NCBI GenBank assembly: GCA_030142905.1
Contig: JASJOG010000143.1
Span: 124,001 to 188,000 of the forward strand
Length of the DNA: 64,000 bases
Direction: 5' to 3'
Source of the DNA: Heliopora coerulea
Lineage: Eukaryota > Cnidaria > Anthozoa > Scleralcyonacea > Helioporidae
The notes beneath the pieces were generated by a model. That model saw only the letters and a list, made by a program, of their open reading frames with translations, did not search any database and had not been told where the DNA came from. The translations under genes and the position numbers were made by a program. This document shows positions 1-9,971 of the stretch, one piece after another. Within the stretch, counting starts at the first letter, position 1. The number at the start of each line of letters is the position of its first letter.

Positions 1-1717
1 AGATTTGTCTGAGGTATAGTGCGTACTTACATATAAATATTGATATTATTTTAGATACACGATGCTCCAAATTTACAAGAGACAAAGAAGGAACTGAAAT
101 TTATTGAAGGGTAAGCAAAACAAAATCCAGTGCCAGCAGACAGTCGCAAAGAGTAAGGGATGAAATAAATCTCGAAAAATACTGACATTTGAGAAGTCGC
201 TATTTCAGTGTGCAACAAGACAGGGGTCGTGCTATTCCTTGAACTCCTTAAACACTCCTTGAACCAAATTTTGACTTTCAAGGACGCTTGACAAACCCAT
301 GAAATTTACAGTTTTCCTAAAACTCCTTGAATACTCCTGGAACATGATCAGGTAAAAATAAAATGGTAAGCCGATTTATCGGGTTTGAAACACGGGACGA
401 AGCAGAGTGTTTTAGATCCGACAAAGTAGATATTGCGAGTTTTTAAATGATTCGAAAACGAACTCCTTTATACGCTAATTCTCGAAGATACTTTGAAAAT
501 TTATGTTTTCTAAGCCGGGGAAATTTGTGGAGAAAAGTAAACACGTTTTTCTCACATTTAAAATCACGATATGGTAACGATTTTTGTTACTGTTTTCCTC
601 ATGAATAATTATATATGGGTTTTTAAGAAACCTGTAAATAAGGAGGCAAAATTATCAAAATGGTCGCATAACCGTCCTGACATTTTCTCTTGTGACTTTT
701 CCAACTATAAGAGGACAAGGCTTCTAATGTGAATTTTGTTATGACAAGCCACTTTTCATGTTCGTTCTTTGACTTTTTTTTAATTACCATAGAATGCAGT
801 TTGCAACCAAGCGCAAGAACCAAACACATTAGTCTCACTTCTTGTTTCTCAGGTATTGTAATCGTACAGCTCGTAATGCGAAGGTACATTTACATCTGCA
901 CGCCCTCTTCAGTCTTGGACTGGATTTCGACTGGAAATCCACTTATGAACGCAATCGGACCAAAATTTGGCATGGTTTAGACCACCTATTTTAGGTGATC
1001 TGTGAGAAGACTGGCTTTGGACTTGCAGTGTACAGTCCAAATTCTGTTTAACTTTCCTTACGTGAACACAAGTAAAAAAGTTCCATTTGATTTTACCAAG
1101 AAAAAAGACTGTTTACTATTACCTGCTCACAATTTCAAAAACTAAATAATAAAACATAAACCGAAGAATGTCATTATCTTTGCTTGATATTCACGTTATA
1201 AACAAGACAAGACTAAGACGACGGTGAACTTTTATAACTTGAATATCAAGCGAACAAGATGACGTTGTTTGGTTTGTGTTTTGCTCTTTAAAAGACTATA
1301 ATGAATAGAAAAACAACAATTCGTCAAAGCTTTATTGGCGTCGATCATGTGGTATGTTTCATGGGATTTTGCGTTTACTAAAGTTTGCCAGAGGGAAGTA
1401 TTACTGTTACAAATTTCGGATCCCCTCATTCCTGAAAATTTTGGAATTTATGACTTTTGACGCAGAATTTTTTGCGGTTTGAGGAGATACCGCATTCATA
1501 CAACGCGTCAAAAAAATACTAATAATACGGTCTCTGTAGAAGAGAATATGGCAATGAGTTCTTTCCAGTAGTTTCCTTTTTTTCGCGAAATATTCTGAAA
1601 ATGTGCTGTTTGTTTGGCTGAAATCATCGTTTGTACGACTCAATTGTGATATTCACTGACGAATGAACGAAACAACAATCCTGGTCAGAAATATTGGGAC
1701 AACAGACTTCTACCATT
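1..1717. other. unannotated DNA, no gene recognised
   Basis: I see no exon, transposon end or RNA gene that I can defend here. The words CTCCTTGA and ACTCCTTGAA recur several times between about 230 and 340, which suggests a fragment of a dispersed repeat. Short open frames on both strands lack codon bias, splice context or recognisable motifs. Confidence 0.4.
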
Positions 1718-1790
1718 TTACTCTGGCTAACGCTAGAAAATTTTGCTCGTCAAACGGGCACCTCCCGCCTCGAAAGAGTTAGAATAGATA
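1718..1790 (-). repeat. dispersed repeat family E, fragment
   Basis: Read on the minus strand this carries a gag-gcg-ggag start, then TTTGACGAGCAAAATTTTC and GCGTTAGCCAGAGTAAAAT. The same run of words (short form: CTTGACGAGTAAAATCGTC, then TTAGCCAGAGTAAA) recurs near 28.6, 29.75, 37.5, 47.1 and 63.5 kb. It is a short interspersed repeat of unknown class. Confidence 0.5.
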
Positions 1791-1910
1791 GGATGATTAC
1801 ATTTTTCACTTTCCTCCTTCAACGTTACGAGTTTTTGGCCAACTTTTTGTCTTGCATGTGACCCATGCAGCGAGCATCATCTGACATGGTGGTATGAAGC
1901 AACATTGATG

Positions 1911-1950
1911 GAGGGGAGGAAGGGGAGGAAGGGGAGGAAGGAAAGGGGGA
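1911..1950. repeat. GGGGAGGAA minisatellite
   Basis: Three to four tandem copies of a 9-base purine-rich unit (AGGGGAGGA) followed by a degenerate purine run. It is an ordinary simple repeat. Confidence 0.8.
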
Positions 1951-2060
1951 GCGAACGATATTTCCTCTTTCGTCTTTAGTATGGTTAGCAGGGAGACACG
2001 TGCCTCGCTGTCTCAGTTATTTTTGGCCAGGATTGTAGTCGTTGAAAGTACCGAAATCCG

Positions 2061-2300
2061 TAGGCCTCCGCTCAGGTTGCACTTATGACAAACGTGCATC
2101 TTAGTTCACCATCTGTCTCAGTAGCTCAATTGTTAGAGCGTCTCATTGGTCCTCCGAAGATTGCGGGTTCAATCTCCGCTGGAGCTTAGAAATCGTTTTT
2201 CTGAGGATAGAAGTTGACGAACGTTCATCTATCATTCAAGACATCTGCAAGCTCCCACATTTCCAGAATATTTATCTTATCCAAAGCAATATTAATAACA
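2061..2300 (+). repeat. tRNA-derived SINE, family A, copy 1
   Basis: A leader (CCTCCGCTCAG...) is followed by a tRNA-like head with an A-box-like segment (GTAGCTCAATTGTTAGAGCG) and a B box (GGGTTCAATCTCC) near 2164-2176. The tail contains GACGAACGTTCATC and TCTGCAAGCTCCCA. The layout matches the next copy base for base at an offset of about 243. No folded, mature tRNA can be drawn, so I call it a SINE and not a tRNA gene. Confidence 0.7.
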
Positions 2301-2303
2301 TAT

Positions 2304-2530
2304 AGTGGCTTCCGCTCAGTCCGCACATATGTCGAACTTGCAGCTTAGCTCACTCTTTGAGTCTTGGTACCTCAATGGTTAGAGCGTCTCACTGGTCATA
2401 AGAAGGTTACTGGTTCGATCCCCGTCTGGGGCTCAGGAATCGTTTTTCTGAGGATAGAGCTTGACGAACGTTCATCTGTCATTCAAGATATCTGCAAGCT
2501 CCTAGATTTCAAAAATGTCTATTTCAGTAG
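2304..2530 (+). repeat. tRNA-derived SINE, family A, copy 2
   Basis: Same leader, tRNA-like head (TGGTACCTCAATGG at 2365) and B box (GGTTCGATCCC at 2412), and the same tail as the copy just upstream. The two units sit head to tail with a period of about 243 bases, so this is a SINE dimer or local tandem duplication. Further family members lie at 39.6, 39.8 and 42.4 kb. Confidence 0.7.
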
Positions 2531-2845
2531 TTTTATATGTTTGATTATATATTTGTTTTTCTCACGTGTTTCATGGTATATTATTTAAAATTGTATGATT
2601 TCTCAAGGATTAACGTCTGAATCTGTCGAAAAATTCAATAATCGGGGGCATGATTAAAGTTGAACTTGGAGGACTGTACCTAGCAGATGTTGCTCGACTA
2701 ATCATATTATTACCTGAAACATTTCACAAAATATCTTAGAATGCGTCAGAATCAGTCTCAGGAGGAACTAAAATACAAAATTTTACTACTTGGGTTACCC
2801 TAAAGGCCAACATTCTCCTTTGGGGTACTTGGCGTTCCAAGATCC

Positions 2846-3130
2846 AGGTCTTTTCTCGCTCAAGAGTGACTTTATTTCCGCTTGATGAACCCTAACAGCT
2901 CCCTAAGCTGTTCTCCCTAGAGGTCTAGTAAGGGCCACCCCTGATGCTTCTAGTGTTACTCCATGAACAAACCGAAGTCCCCGGAGAAAACCTGGGATTC
3001 TTAGTAGAGTAAAACTAGACAACGTTTTTCTTGCATGTGACCAAGAAAATGTTAATGAGACAACTGCATGGAGCCTGAATGGAACCCCAGTCACAGTGGT
3101 GAAAGATATGCACTACCATTATGTCATCAA
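2846..3130 (-). repeat. tRNA-derived SINE, family B, minus orientation
   Basis: Read on the minus strand: a tRNA-like head (GGTAGTGCATATCTTTC...CCACTGTGACTGGGGTTCC), a body with AGGTTTTCTCCGGGGACTT, and a 3' part with GGTGGCCCTTACTAGACC, CTAGGGAGAACAGCTTAGG and an AAATAAAGT tail. The same order of blocks occurs at 54.26-54.55 kb on the plus strand, and the 3' part alone near 37.1 kb. Confidence 0.7.
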
Positions 3131-3133
3131 CCT

Positions 3134-3481
3134 CTAAGCTACTATTGCCAATAACTTATGTCGGCATTGATCTTGAGTTGTGTAAGCTTTTCCAATAATA
3201 GCAAACATTGACCCCACTCTTTCTGTAAATATTCGATTGCCACGTTCACTCATCCCGTCTGTCGCAGTAAATTTAAGTAAATTTGACTCGTTCAGTGAAC
3301 TTATACCCTTGCATACACCGTAGTATTTATACATAGTCCCTTTGAAAGCTTGAAAGGTCTTAATAACATGCTTATTGCGGTCATCTTGATCATCTGCAAT
3401 TCTTTCCATTGTACTATCGCTGGTGTTTCGTTCTAAACTGAAACTAATGTACGCAATCACTTTAGGCAGTAATAACCTCAT
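3134..3481 (-). CDS. hypothetical 115-residue ORF
   Basis: An ATG-initiated open frame of 115 codons ending in TAG. The protein is mixed polar and hydrophobic, with an acidic patch (ADDQDDRNKH) near residues 29-38 and three cysteines. I recognise no family, signal peptide or membrane segment. It lies just beyond a SINE. At this base composition an ORF of this length can arise by chance, so it may be either an unrecognised exon or noise. Confidence 0.2.
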   Translation of the reverse strand: MRLLLPKVIAYISFSLERNTSDSTMERIADDQDDRNKHVIKTFQAFKGTMYKYYGVCKGISSLNESNLLKFTATDGMSERGNRIFTERVGSMFAIIGKAYTTQDQCRHKLLAIVA

Positions 3482-4117
3482 TGCAAAACTTGATTATCAT
3501 CTCATTGAAGAGACATTTTCACGCTATAATTTCTTGGAAATGTTTCCCTCTCTCGATAGTTTGCCACGGGTAAGTGCGGCATTTATCCCGTAACAAAACG
3601 ACAATTTAAGTCATTAAAAATCAACTCGAATTGATTTGTGGTAACTTGAATTCAAACTGGGCACATAGGAGAACTTCAGTGAAAGCAAATCACTGAAAAT
3701 CTTTTTGCATTTGGATATGAATTTGACCGATTGAACTCAATCCGTCAGGGTTCTGCCCAGGACCATCTGGGTGTCGGATACCTGCGGGCCCGAGTTCATA
3801 CCCCCGACAACTTTCTCAATTTTGGTTTAAAATAAATGAATATCATATTTCACCGAATCACCGGTCGCTGATAGTGTGCACATTATGATTCTAAATTGTA
3901 CCTAACGATTGTCAATACTGCTTAAGTAAAAGAGAAAAAAGATCACTTGAAGTTTTCTTGTCACATATTTGATACTTTTCGAGTGCCGAGAGCAAGGATC
4001 CGCTTTGGTGTGAATCCCGGGCGACACTGCTGAGCACCGGGAACTAGCGCCCAGCACTGCCAACCATGGACAGAACCCTGATCAACGGAGTAGTCTTAAG
4101 AAAGTGTTCATCAGATT
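3482..4117. other. unannotated DNA
   Basis: No gene or repeat boundary recognised. The stretch near 3740-3810 has tRNA-like or SINE-like words (GGGCCCGAGTTCATACCCC) but no convincing A and B box pair. Confidence 0.3.
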
Positions 4118-4251
4118 CTGAAGATTTCCACTGAGGACGTTGAAACGTAAGTCATTACAAGCACCGCAGTCTCTCACAAGACTACTCTAACTTGGACGAC
4201 CAACTTTCACCAACAATGCTGATTCTCCCAGGATCAAATCATTTACTATAT
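4118..4251 (+). repeat. Penelope-type terminal motif, degenerate
   Basis: CTGAAGATTTCCACTGAGG, then GTTGAAACGTAAGTCA, then words matching the better kept arms at 39.46-39.59 and 41.7-41.84 kb (AAGACTACTCTAACTTGGAC, GATTCTCCCAGG, TCAAATCATTTACT). This single, non-inverted copy is the most decayed member of the fold-back group in this window. Confidence 0.5.
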
Positions 4252-4304
4252 AGAGACTTTACTTAATGAAAGTAAAGTTACGAGCGTCGGAATCATGCAC
4301 CGTA

Positions 4305-4497
4305 AAGGACTGTTTACACGTGCGATTTTGTGCCTTACGATTGACATTTTGGAGTATGTGTTTGACTGACCAGAGCGTCGAGGACAAACTGCAGCGGATC
4401 ATGAGCGGATATCTTGCTTCATAGACTATGATGAGTTTATTACATACTCCAGGATGACAATCGCAACGTCCAAAATCGCACGTGTAAACAGCTCTTA
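4305..4497. mobile_element. fold-back MITE, family D
   Basis: The ends CTGTTTACACGTGCGATTTT and AAAATCGCACGTGTAAACAG are inverted repeats about 185 bases apart. Internal words (TGACATTTTGGAGTATGTGT, AGAGCGTCGAGGACAAACT) recur at 28.8-29.2 and 40.2-40.5 kb. There is no coding capacity. A 147-codon frame crossing it on the minus strand is repeat-derived. Confidence 0.65.
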
Positions 4498-5041
4498 AAA
4501 GCCAACTGGGACTAGCTGCGAATTTAGTGCAGCGGTCTGCCAACTGAGCCACGCAAGCCGTCGACGAGAAAATGTATTGTGTATTGATGTAGGACTTGAT
4601 GACGGTTAGTTTAAGGTTATATTCAATGCCTTGCGATTGGCATCTTGGAGTGCGTGCTTCCTTTATATTGGAACATGTTGCGTGTCTTATAAGGATCAAC
4701 AAAATTACAAACCTGTCTTCTCACTGTCGTTTTTTAACAGTTACTACTTGTATCGGATACTATGGCAAACGTACGAGTGCTCATTGAGTTCATTTCTATC
4801 AATCACATAGTATCTCTCAAAGATAAACTGTAAGTGAAAATACTTTTGCACTTATATCTCGTGTTTTTTAAAGGTAACTCAGCTCTAAGCACAGTGAAAT
4901 ATTGAAATGAAAACCAACAGGATCGTCAATTTTGAAGTGTTTTAGTACCACTGCTACGTGTGGTCGTTACACCTGTAACTGGTTGCAGTGAGTTCATCAC
5001 ATTTACTGTAATTTAAAGCGGGTTTTGATTCCTTTTTCCAG
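4498..5041. other. unannotated DNA, probably intron
   Basis: No exon is certain. It ends in a pyrimidine-rich run (GATTCCTTTTTCCAG) that would be the acceptor of the exon at 5042, so it is probably intronic for a plus-strand gene. Confidence 0.3.
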
Positions 5042-5161
5042 GAAGAAACGAAAACTGGAACAAATTCATATCCAGGAAACGCGTTACTATTGTAAAGAAG
5101 CCAATTTCATGAAATGCAGGCTTATACAAAACATCACGCTGATTTAAATTGACTCAATAAA
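5042..5161 (+). CDS. possible 3' terminal exon of an unrecognised gene
   Basis: A pyrimidine-rich tract ending in CAG at 5041 is followed by a frame open for 34 codons to TAA at 5145-5147. A polyadenylation signal AATAAA follows at 5156-5161. The reading (with KKRKLEQIHIQETRYYCKEA) is basic and protein-like, but I recognise no family. The order acceptor, open frame, stop, AATAAA within 120 bases is what makes this a candidate last exon. Upstream exons were not found; the gene may begin left of the window. Confidence 0.35.
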
Positions 5162-5273
5162 TTATTACACTGTCTTTTTGTTTGGATCTTAGGTGATAGC
5201 GTTACAAGTTGAAAGCATTTTTTGTTTCGATGTTTGCGCAAGGTCGACCTCATGATTAGGAATTAGTAATTTG

Positions 5274-5932
5274 CAGTGAACTCGATTTCCATATTAGGAA
5301 TGCTAACTAGCTAATGAAATGTGAGGCCAAGATGGCCGCCCATGAAGGCCAATTTTGTATGTCAGTTTTAGTCTCGCACCCGGCCTTTTACATTTTCTGA
5401 AGAGTTTTTTTCAATATACGCACAGAACATGTCTTCAAAAGACAAATGAGTTGAAGAATTTCAAATATATTTCGACAAAGTCAAACCGAGTTACAGGTTA
5501 TATATTTTCACCAAAATAAATTTCCAAACTGACGAGACACCTAATAAAACGGTTTCGAAAGATTACTTTAGAAAACTATCAAGTGCTCGTCTTATTTTTA
5601 CGGTTAGTTTACCATCTTCGCGCAATTTAGTATAATTCTTATTCCAAACGTATCGACGTGTAAAATGAATACTTTCAAATATTCGAATATGTAAAACTAG
5701 AACAGTAAAATTTCATCTGAATACTTTTTCCATGGTTGTGAATGTTTTCAAAGCCTAACCAAACAAAAACTAAAGAATAAAGTCTTGCGAAGGACTGGAA
5801 CTGACGTACAAGAAGACAAAGAGGACTGGAACTGACGTACAAAATTCTCTCCAAGGGCGGCCATCTTGGCTTCACTTTTTGCCTGTGCGAGATTGGGAGT
5901 TAGCATTCCAGATATGGAAATCGAGCTCACTG
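5274..5932. mobile_element. terminal-inverted-repeat element, family G
   Basis: The left end reads CAGTGAACTCGATTTCCATA and the right end is its inverted match (TATGGAAATCGAGCTCACTG). Inverted similarity runs on for about 100 bases through GCCAAGATGGCCGCCC. There is no transposase. A half copy in the opposite orientation is at 29885-30225. Confidence 0.65.
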
Positions 5933-6209
5933 GTAATTTTTAAGTCAAAATATCTCCTATGGATGACTAATTTTGCAAATTAGACTAATTAGTTTTTATG
6001 TCTTTACCCGTCGCATAGTGACTCATAGACTAGAATCAAGTATAAAACAAGACGTGTACATACCCCGCGTGCCTGGTACCAAGACTCTCGGGCGGTAGGC
6101 AGGCAGACAATGTATTTTCCGCTGGTATGCCAGCCAATTTGCATTTCCTTCCGATCTTAAAGAATTTTCATTTTTTGCCACAAAGGACCACACCCCTATT
6201 TTCTATTGG
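5933..6209. other. unannotated DNA left of the retroelement fragment
   Basis: GC-richer near 6060-6110 (GCGTGCCTGGTACC, TCGGGCGGTAGG). Possibly the left part of the retroelement whose polymerase begins near 6.66 kb. No terminal repeat was found. Confidence 0.25.
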
Positions 6210-6395
6210 TCCATCATCATTATTTAAACGGGAGGCCAGACACTGGCATTCTCTCACTCATAACAATCCAAGGCAGGTGGTCACCAACCCACCCTCCCAC
6301 CCCGATCGATTGCGACGCCGAACCGATATTTTTGACCTCTTAGCCCTGATACTGCGTTTTATTCCGACAGTTAGGCCGTAGGGAGTTTAGTTCAG

Positions 6396-6927
6396 ATGAA
6401 CAACGATGTCACAGATGCCAACGTCTCGGAAACTGGGCTAAATACTGCAGATCACCGTTACCAGTTAATTACCAACCAAACTGCAGTAAACTGGCCTTTT
6501 CAAACGCCACCTATTATAATAGACCACGAAGAGGAACAGGAGGATAAACTAGCGAAGGAGGATCTACTCGAATGTGAAGAACCCAACGACAGCCTACTCC
6601 ACTACATTTCTGAGGTATTTGGAGATTATGAGCGTGAAGTAACATTGGATTTTGAAAACGTTTCGGAGCGCCTAAATTTGTCCTTTCAGTAATTCAGGAA
6701 GGATACAAGTTTCCCTTCTTACAAACCCATCCATCGAATGCGCAAAGAAACAATAAATTAGCCTTAGTTCACATCGAATTCGTCTAACAGGACATTTCCG
6801 AACTATTAGACTCAGACAGAGTCCTAGAAATCAACACACCACCTACGTCACCAATTCTCTGTCAGTGTCAGTACAACCGAACGTGGGAAATGATGCTGAT
6901 TGTAGACCTAAGACACATCAACAAATA
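6396..6927 (+). pseudogene. reverse-transcriptase N-terminal fragment of a retrotransposon
   Basis: A 98-codon open frame (6396-6692) with an acidic stretch (HEEEQEDKLAKEDLLE) runs into a second frame from about 6664. That frame reads FVLSVIQEGYKFPF, then ELLDSDRVLE, then MLIVDLRHINK. The last motif matches the start of the reverse-transcriptase finger domain in DIRS-like and other tyrosine-recombinase or gypsy-like elements (form: KRLILDLRxVN). There is a frameshift near 6664 and a stop near 6785. The frame is cut at 6927 by an inserted element. A possible continuation (VIKLFFDFGPFLTYTD) lies past the nest at 14529-14590. The family call is from motif memory only. Confidence 0.5.
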
Positions 6928-7899
6928 CCGTAATTATTCGAATAAACGCCGCGGCGTTTATTAAATTTTTGGCACTTAAGATGCGGCGTTTATTCGAAGG
7001 CGGCGTTTATTGCAAACCTTGTAACAACAACTGTAATTTAAACGTCAATTTAACCAATACAATCAACCCCAAAAAAACTAAGAATAAAAGTTATATGTCT
7101 TTTCAATTTATATGATTATATATGAAAATTGAACTGTCCACTGTCTTTTATATAATGGCTAGACTAGTAAGTTTCAGACTTTCAGTCTATTTCAATGTCA
7201 CTGTCTCCTTCGTGGTCCGAGTCTAACTGCTGAATAATCGGGCAACACCAGTGGAGTTCAAAATGTATTTCAAGGTAGACTTTGACACGATTATCCGAGG
7301 TCACCATGTTTACAAGTCTGTGTGGACGCCCGTAGTAGATGAAATACTCGAATGTGAGAAAGATACTCGCACAGAAGCGAAGGAGCACGATGAAAAGGCA
7401 ATTGGTGTTTATAAACCTTCCGGTCCCAAAGGCACGAAGCAGCCGAATTCGAAGAAGACGCTTGCTGGCCACGTCCCAATTGAGCTGTCTCGCTTATTAA
7501 ATAACTTCCTACGCGCAAACACTGAGAACAACTTATTTGCGAAAGTCACTGGCAAAAGAAAGAGAGAAATTGGACTAGTTGTACCGGCAAGATTCTCGGC
7601 TGTTACCACGGAATTGCGCATCGCAGAAGTTTTAGAGAGAGAGCTAAGCAGCAAAGCTATGAAGTATAGCCACTTTGAACTGAATAACATTACAATCGAG
7701 AAAAATAAATTTCCACGACTGGTTTAGATTGAATGTTGTCTTTTGTTTTTAAAGATAGGTACTTGAATTGCTTACAGTGGTTGTAAATAAATGCTTCGAA
7801 TAAACGCCGCAATGACGAGAAAGATTGCGGCGTTTATTCGAGGGCGGCGTTTAATGATATTTTTGCTTGTCCCTGCGGCGTTTATTCGAATAATTACGG
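6928..7899. mobile_element. 972-bp TA-flanked element carrying a HIRAN-like gene
   Basis: The inverted ends begin CCGTAATTATTCGAATAAAC and are flanked on both sides by TA, consistent with a TA target duplication. The word ATTCGAATAAACGCCGC or its complement occurs about eight times in the two end regions, in the same order (one forward, three reverse) at each end. Between them lies one compact transcription unit: TATATAA at 7149, an ORF at 7263-7727 and AATAAA at 7786. There is no transposase, so movement would need one supplied by another element. The element interrupts a reverse-transcriptase frame. Confidence 0.75.
7263..7727 (+). CDS. HIRAN-domain-like protein inside a small transposon
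   Basis: An intact 154-codon ORF from the first in-frame ATG; the open frame extends upstream to 7227 without another ATG. Residues about 30-75 follow the HIRAN layout: a DEKAIGVYKP segment (compare D-x-x-A-I-x-V), then a loop and AGHVPIELSRLLNNFL (compare G-x-V-P), then a TGKRKREIGLVVPARF segment. HIRAN domains, as in HLTF, bind DNA ends. This protein is the domain alone, with no helicase or nuclease. A TATA box lies 114 bases upstream of the ATG and a polyadenylation signal 59 bases past the stop. The frame is unbroken, unlike the other transposon genes here. Family assignment is by pattern and needs a profile search. Confidence 0.55.
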   Translation: MYFKVDFDTIIRGHHVYKSVWTPVVDEILECEKDTRTEAKEHDEKAIGVYKPSGPKGTKQPNSKKTLAGHVPIELSRLLNNFLRANTENNLFAKVTGKRKREIGLVVPARFSAVTTELRIAEVLERELSSKAMKYSHFELNNITIEKNKFPRLV

Positions 7900-8037
7900 T
7901 AAGTCTTAAGGCGGTTTTCCACTGAGCGACATATTTCGAGCGAATCGACGTTTGTCGAACTACTACATTTTCGCGCGAAGTATAAACCAATTTCCACATG
8001 TTTTGGCCGAAAATCAAATACCGAACACAGTCAAAAC

Positions 8038-9328
8038 ATGGCGGCCGTAAATAGAAAATGTTTGCTGAAAAAATTGACCCTGCTGTTGATTCTCAGGTTA
8101 AAGTTTCATACGCGAGCGACTAAGTACAAAAAAAGGTTTTGGATCCGAAAGATCTACCGTGAACGACTGCAGAAAGGAGAATACCATCTGCTGGTAACAG
8201 ATATGATAGGTGTTTTAGGATGACCCCTTCTCTATTCGAGGGATTGCTTTCGTGGATTGGGCTTAAAATCAAGAAAACGGCAACTCCTATGCGTGACCCC
8301 ATTGGTCCTAGCGAACGGCTTGCAGTTACACTGAGATATCTCGTGACTGGGGATGCACAAGTGACTATCGCAGCAAGTTACCGTATTAGTCCATCTACCA
8401 TTGGGAGGATTATCAAAGAAACTTGTAAGGTTTTGTGGGATGTTGCTGAAAGCAAAAGGTTTCCTCAACGTCCCTCAGATAGAAAGAACAGTGGAAAAAA
8501 ATTTCTCATGATTTCAACAATTATTGGAACTTCCCTCATGCATTGGGTGCCATTGACGGGAAGCACATTGTTATACAGGCACCTCCACGTACTGGGTCAG
8601 AATTTTTTAACTATAAAAAAACTCACAGCATCGTGTTGATGGGAGTGTGTAATGCGCATTATCAGTTTACTATGGTCGACATAGGAGACACTGGAAGACA
8701 GTCTGATGGTAGTGTGTACAACAACAGCAACTTAGGACATGCCATAGACAACAATTTATTGAATATTCCATTAGCAGAAAAACTTACCAATGACAGTGAA
8801 AAAAAATCCCCATATGTGTTTTTAGGAGATGATGCTTTTGGACTGAAAACATAAATGATGAAACCATATCCTGGCACAAGTTTCGACATTTCTTAGAGAA
8901 CCTTTAACTATAGATTGTCTAGGGGAAGGAGAACTATAGAAAATACTTTTGGAATTCTAGCTTCCCGTTTTCGCATTTTCCGCAGACCAATCAACTGTCA
9001 TGTACAGACTGTAGTTCAGATAACCAAGGCTGCTGTTGCATTACATAATTTTTTGATTTGTACGAGGTCACCTGGAGAAATTCACAGCTATTGTCCATCA
9101 AATTTAATTGATCAGGAGTCATCTTCAGGGTTAATACCAGGAGAATGGAGACAAGAAGTTACAGAAGGCATGCTTCCTTTGAGAAGGACAAGTTCTAATA
9201 ACTATTCAAATGATGCAAGAATTGTGAGGAATGATTTTAAAAACTACTTTTTGTCTCCTGGAGGATCTGTTAGTTGGCAAGTTGAAGCAGTCACTCGTAC
9301 ATCATTAATTTCAGCAGAAAATGTGTAA
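8038..9328 (+). pseudogene. Harbinger transposase (HARBI1-like), frameshifted
   Basis: Four consecutive frames together give a HARBI1-like DDE endonuclease. 8038-8223 has a basic N-terminal region. 8220-8490 has RDPIGPSERLAVTLRYLVTG and a helix-turn-helix-like ISPSTIGRIIKETCKVLWDV. 8543-8854 has GAIDGKHI (first catalytic Asp), DIGDTGRQSDG and FLGDDAFGLKT (second Asp). 8915-9328 has RRTIENTFGIL (catalytic Glu). At least three frame breaks lie near 8220, 8480-8540 and 8850-8915, and there is a stop after FGLKT. All family motifs are present and in order, but no intact protein can be made. It lies inside its own inverted ends. Confidence 0.85.
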
Positions 9329-9489
9329 TAAAATTAACCTGGATCATAATGTAACACCAGACAGATATACATATTACATATTATAATTATAGTTTGTCTC
9401 TGTTTATCCAACTTTCTAATAGTAATGTTTTAATCCTCTGAATCAAACTCTATCTTGTAAAGAAGTTCATCAATCCTCAACTTGGCTAA

Positions 9490-9971
9490 TCATTTTTTCT
9501 TTAAAGGTAGTTTTCGTAAAACAGGTATGAGACTCCTGCAGTATAATGAATCTTCATCTTCATCCAAATGAACTTGAGGATAACTGTCGTGTTTCATGTC
9601 TTGTAGTGCTTTTACAAGCATAGAATCCACAGTGTGGGCTAATTCTCTACGGCTTTTAGCACTTTTTCCTCTACTGGAGAGATCAGTTGAAAGCTTTCTT
9701 TTATGTACTCCAACTGAAGGTTGAACTTCTGATTCACATGATGAAGGTGATGGTAAACTTGATGTATCAGAACCTTCATCACATGCAATGACTATATTAC
9801 TTTCAGTAGGTTTGTTTGATGCTTTGTCATGGAGAAATGAAAGTTGATCAAAGTATCTACATTTTGACAATCTGGAACTAGCTGCTCCCAACTTGGTTGC
9901 CTTTCCATGTCGATCAAGGCATTTCTTCAGGTTGTCCTTCGATTTTTTAAATTCTTGTTTCAGGAACTCCA
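9490..9971 (-). CDS. Harbinger partner protein, C-terminal exon (MADF half plus BESS)
   Basis: Minus-strand exon opened by a pyrimidine-rich acceptor (TTTTTACTTTAG). It reads EFLKQEFKKSKDNLKKCLDR, the second half of a MADF DNA-binding domain ending RYFDQLSFLHD. A Ser-rich basic linker follows (KRKLSTDLSSRGKSAKSRR). The C-terminal SLYCRSLIPVLRKLP is the BESS protein-interaction motif. The stop is at 9490-9492. In autonomous Harbinger elements a Myb/SANT or MADF protein assists the transposase. The first half of the MADF domain is in the exon at 11353-11729. The two exons do not join in frame at the splice sites I prefer, so either a one-base lesion or another site is involved. Confidence 0.65.

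Noticed and set aside
2119..2190. tRNA-like sequences with A and B boxes (also 2.36, 39.6, 39.8, 42.4, 43.2 and 54.3 kb)
   Set aside because: None folds into a full cloverleaf by eye, and all share long extra leader and tail blocks, so they are SINE heads and not tRNA genes.
4259..4702. 147-codon minus-strand frame
   Set aside because: It crosses the family D MITE and flanking DNA; its composition is repeat-derived and other MITE copies do not keep the frame.
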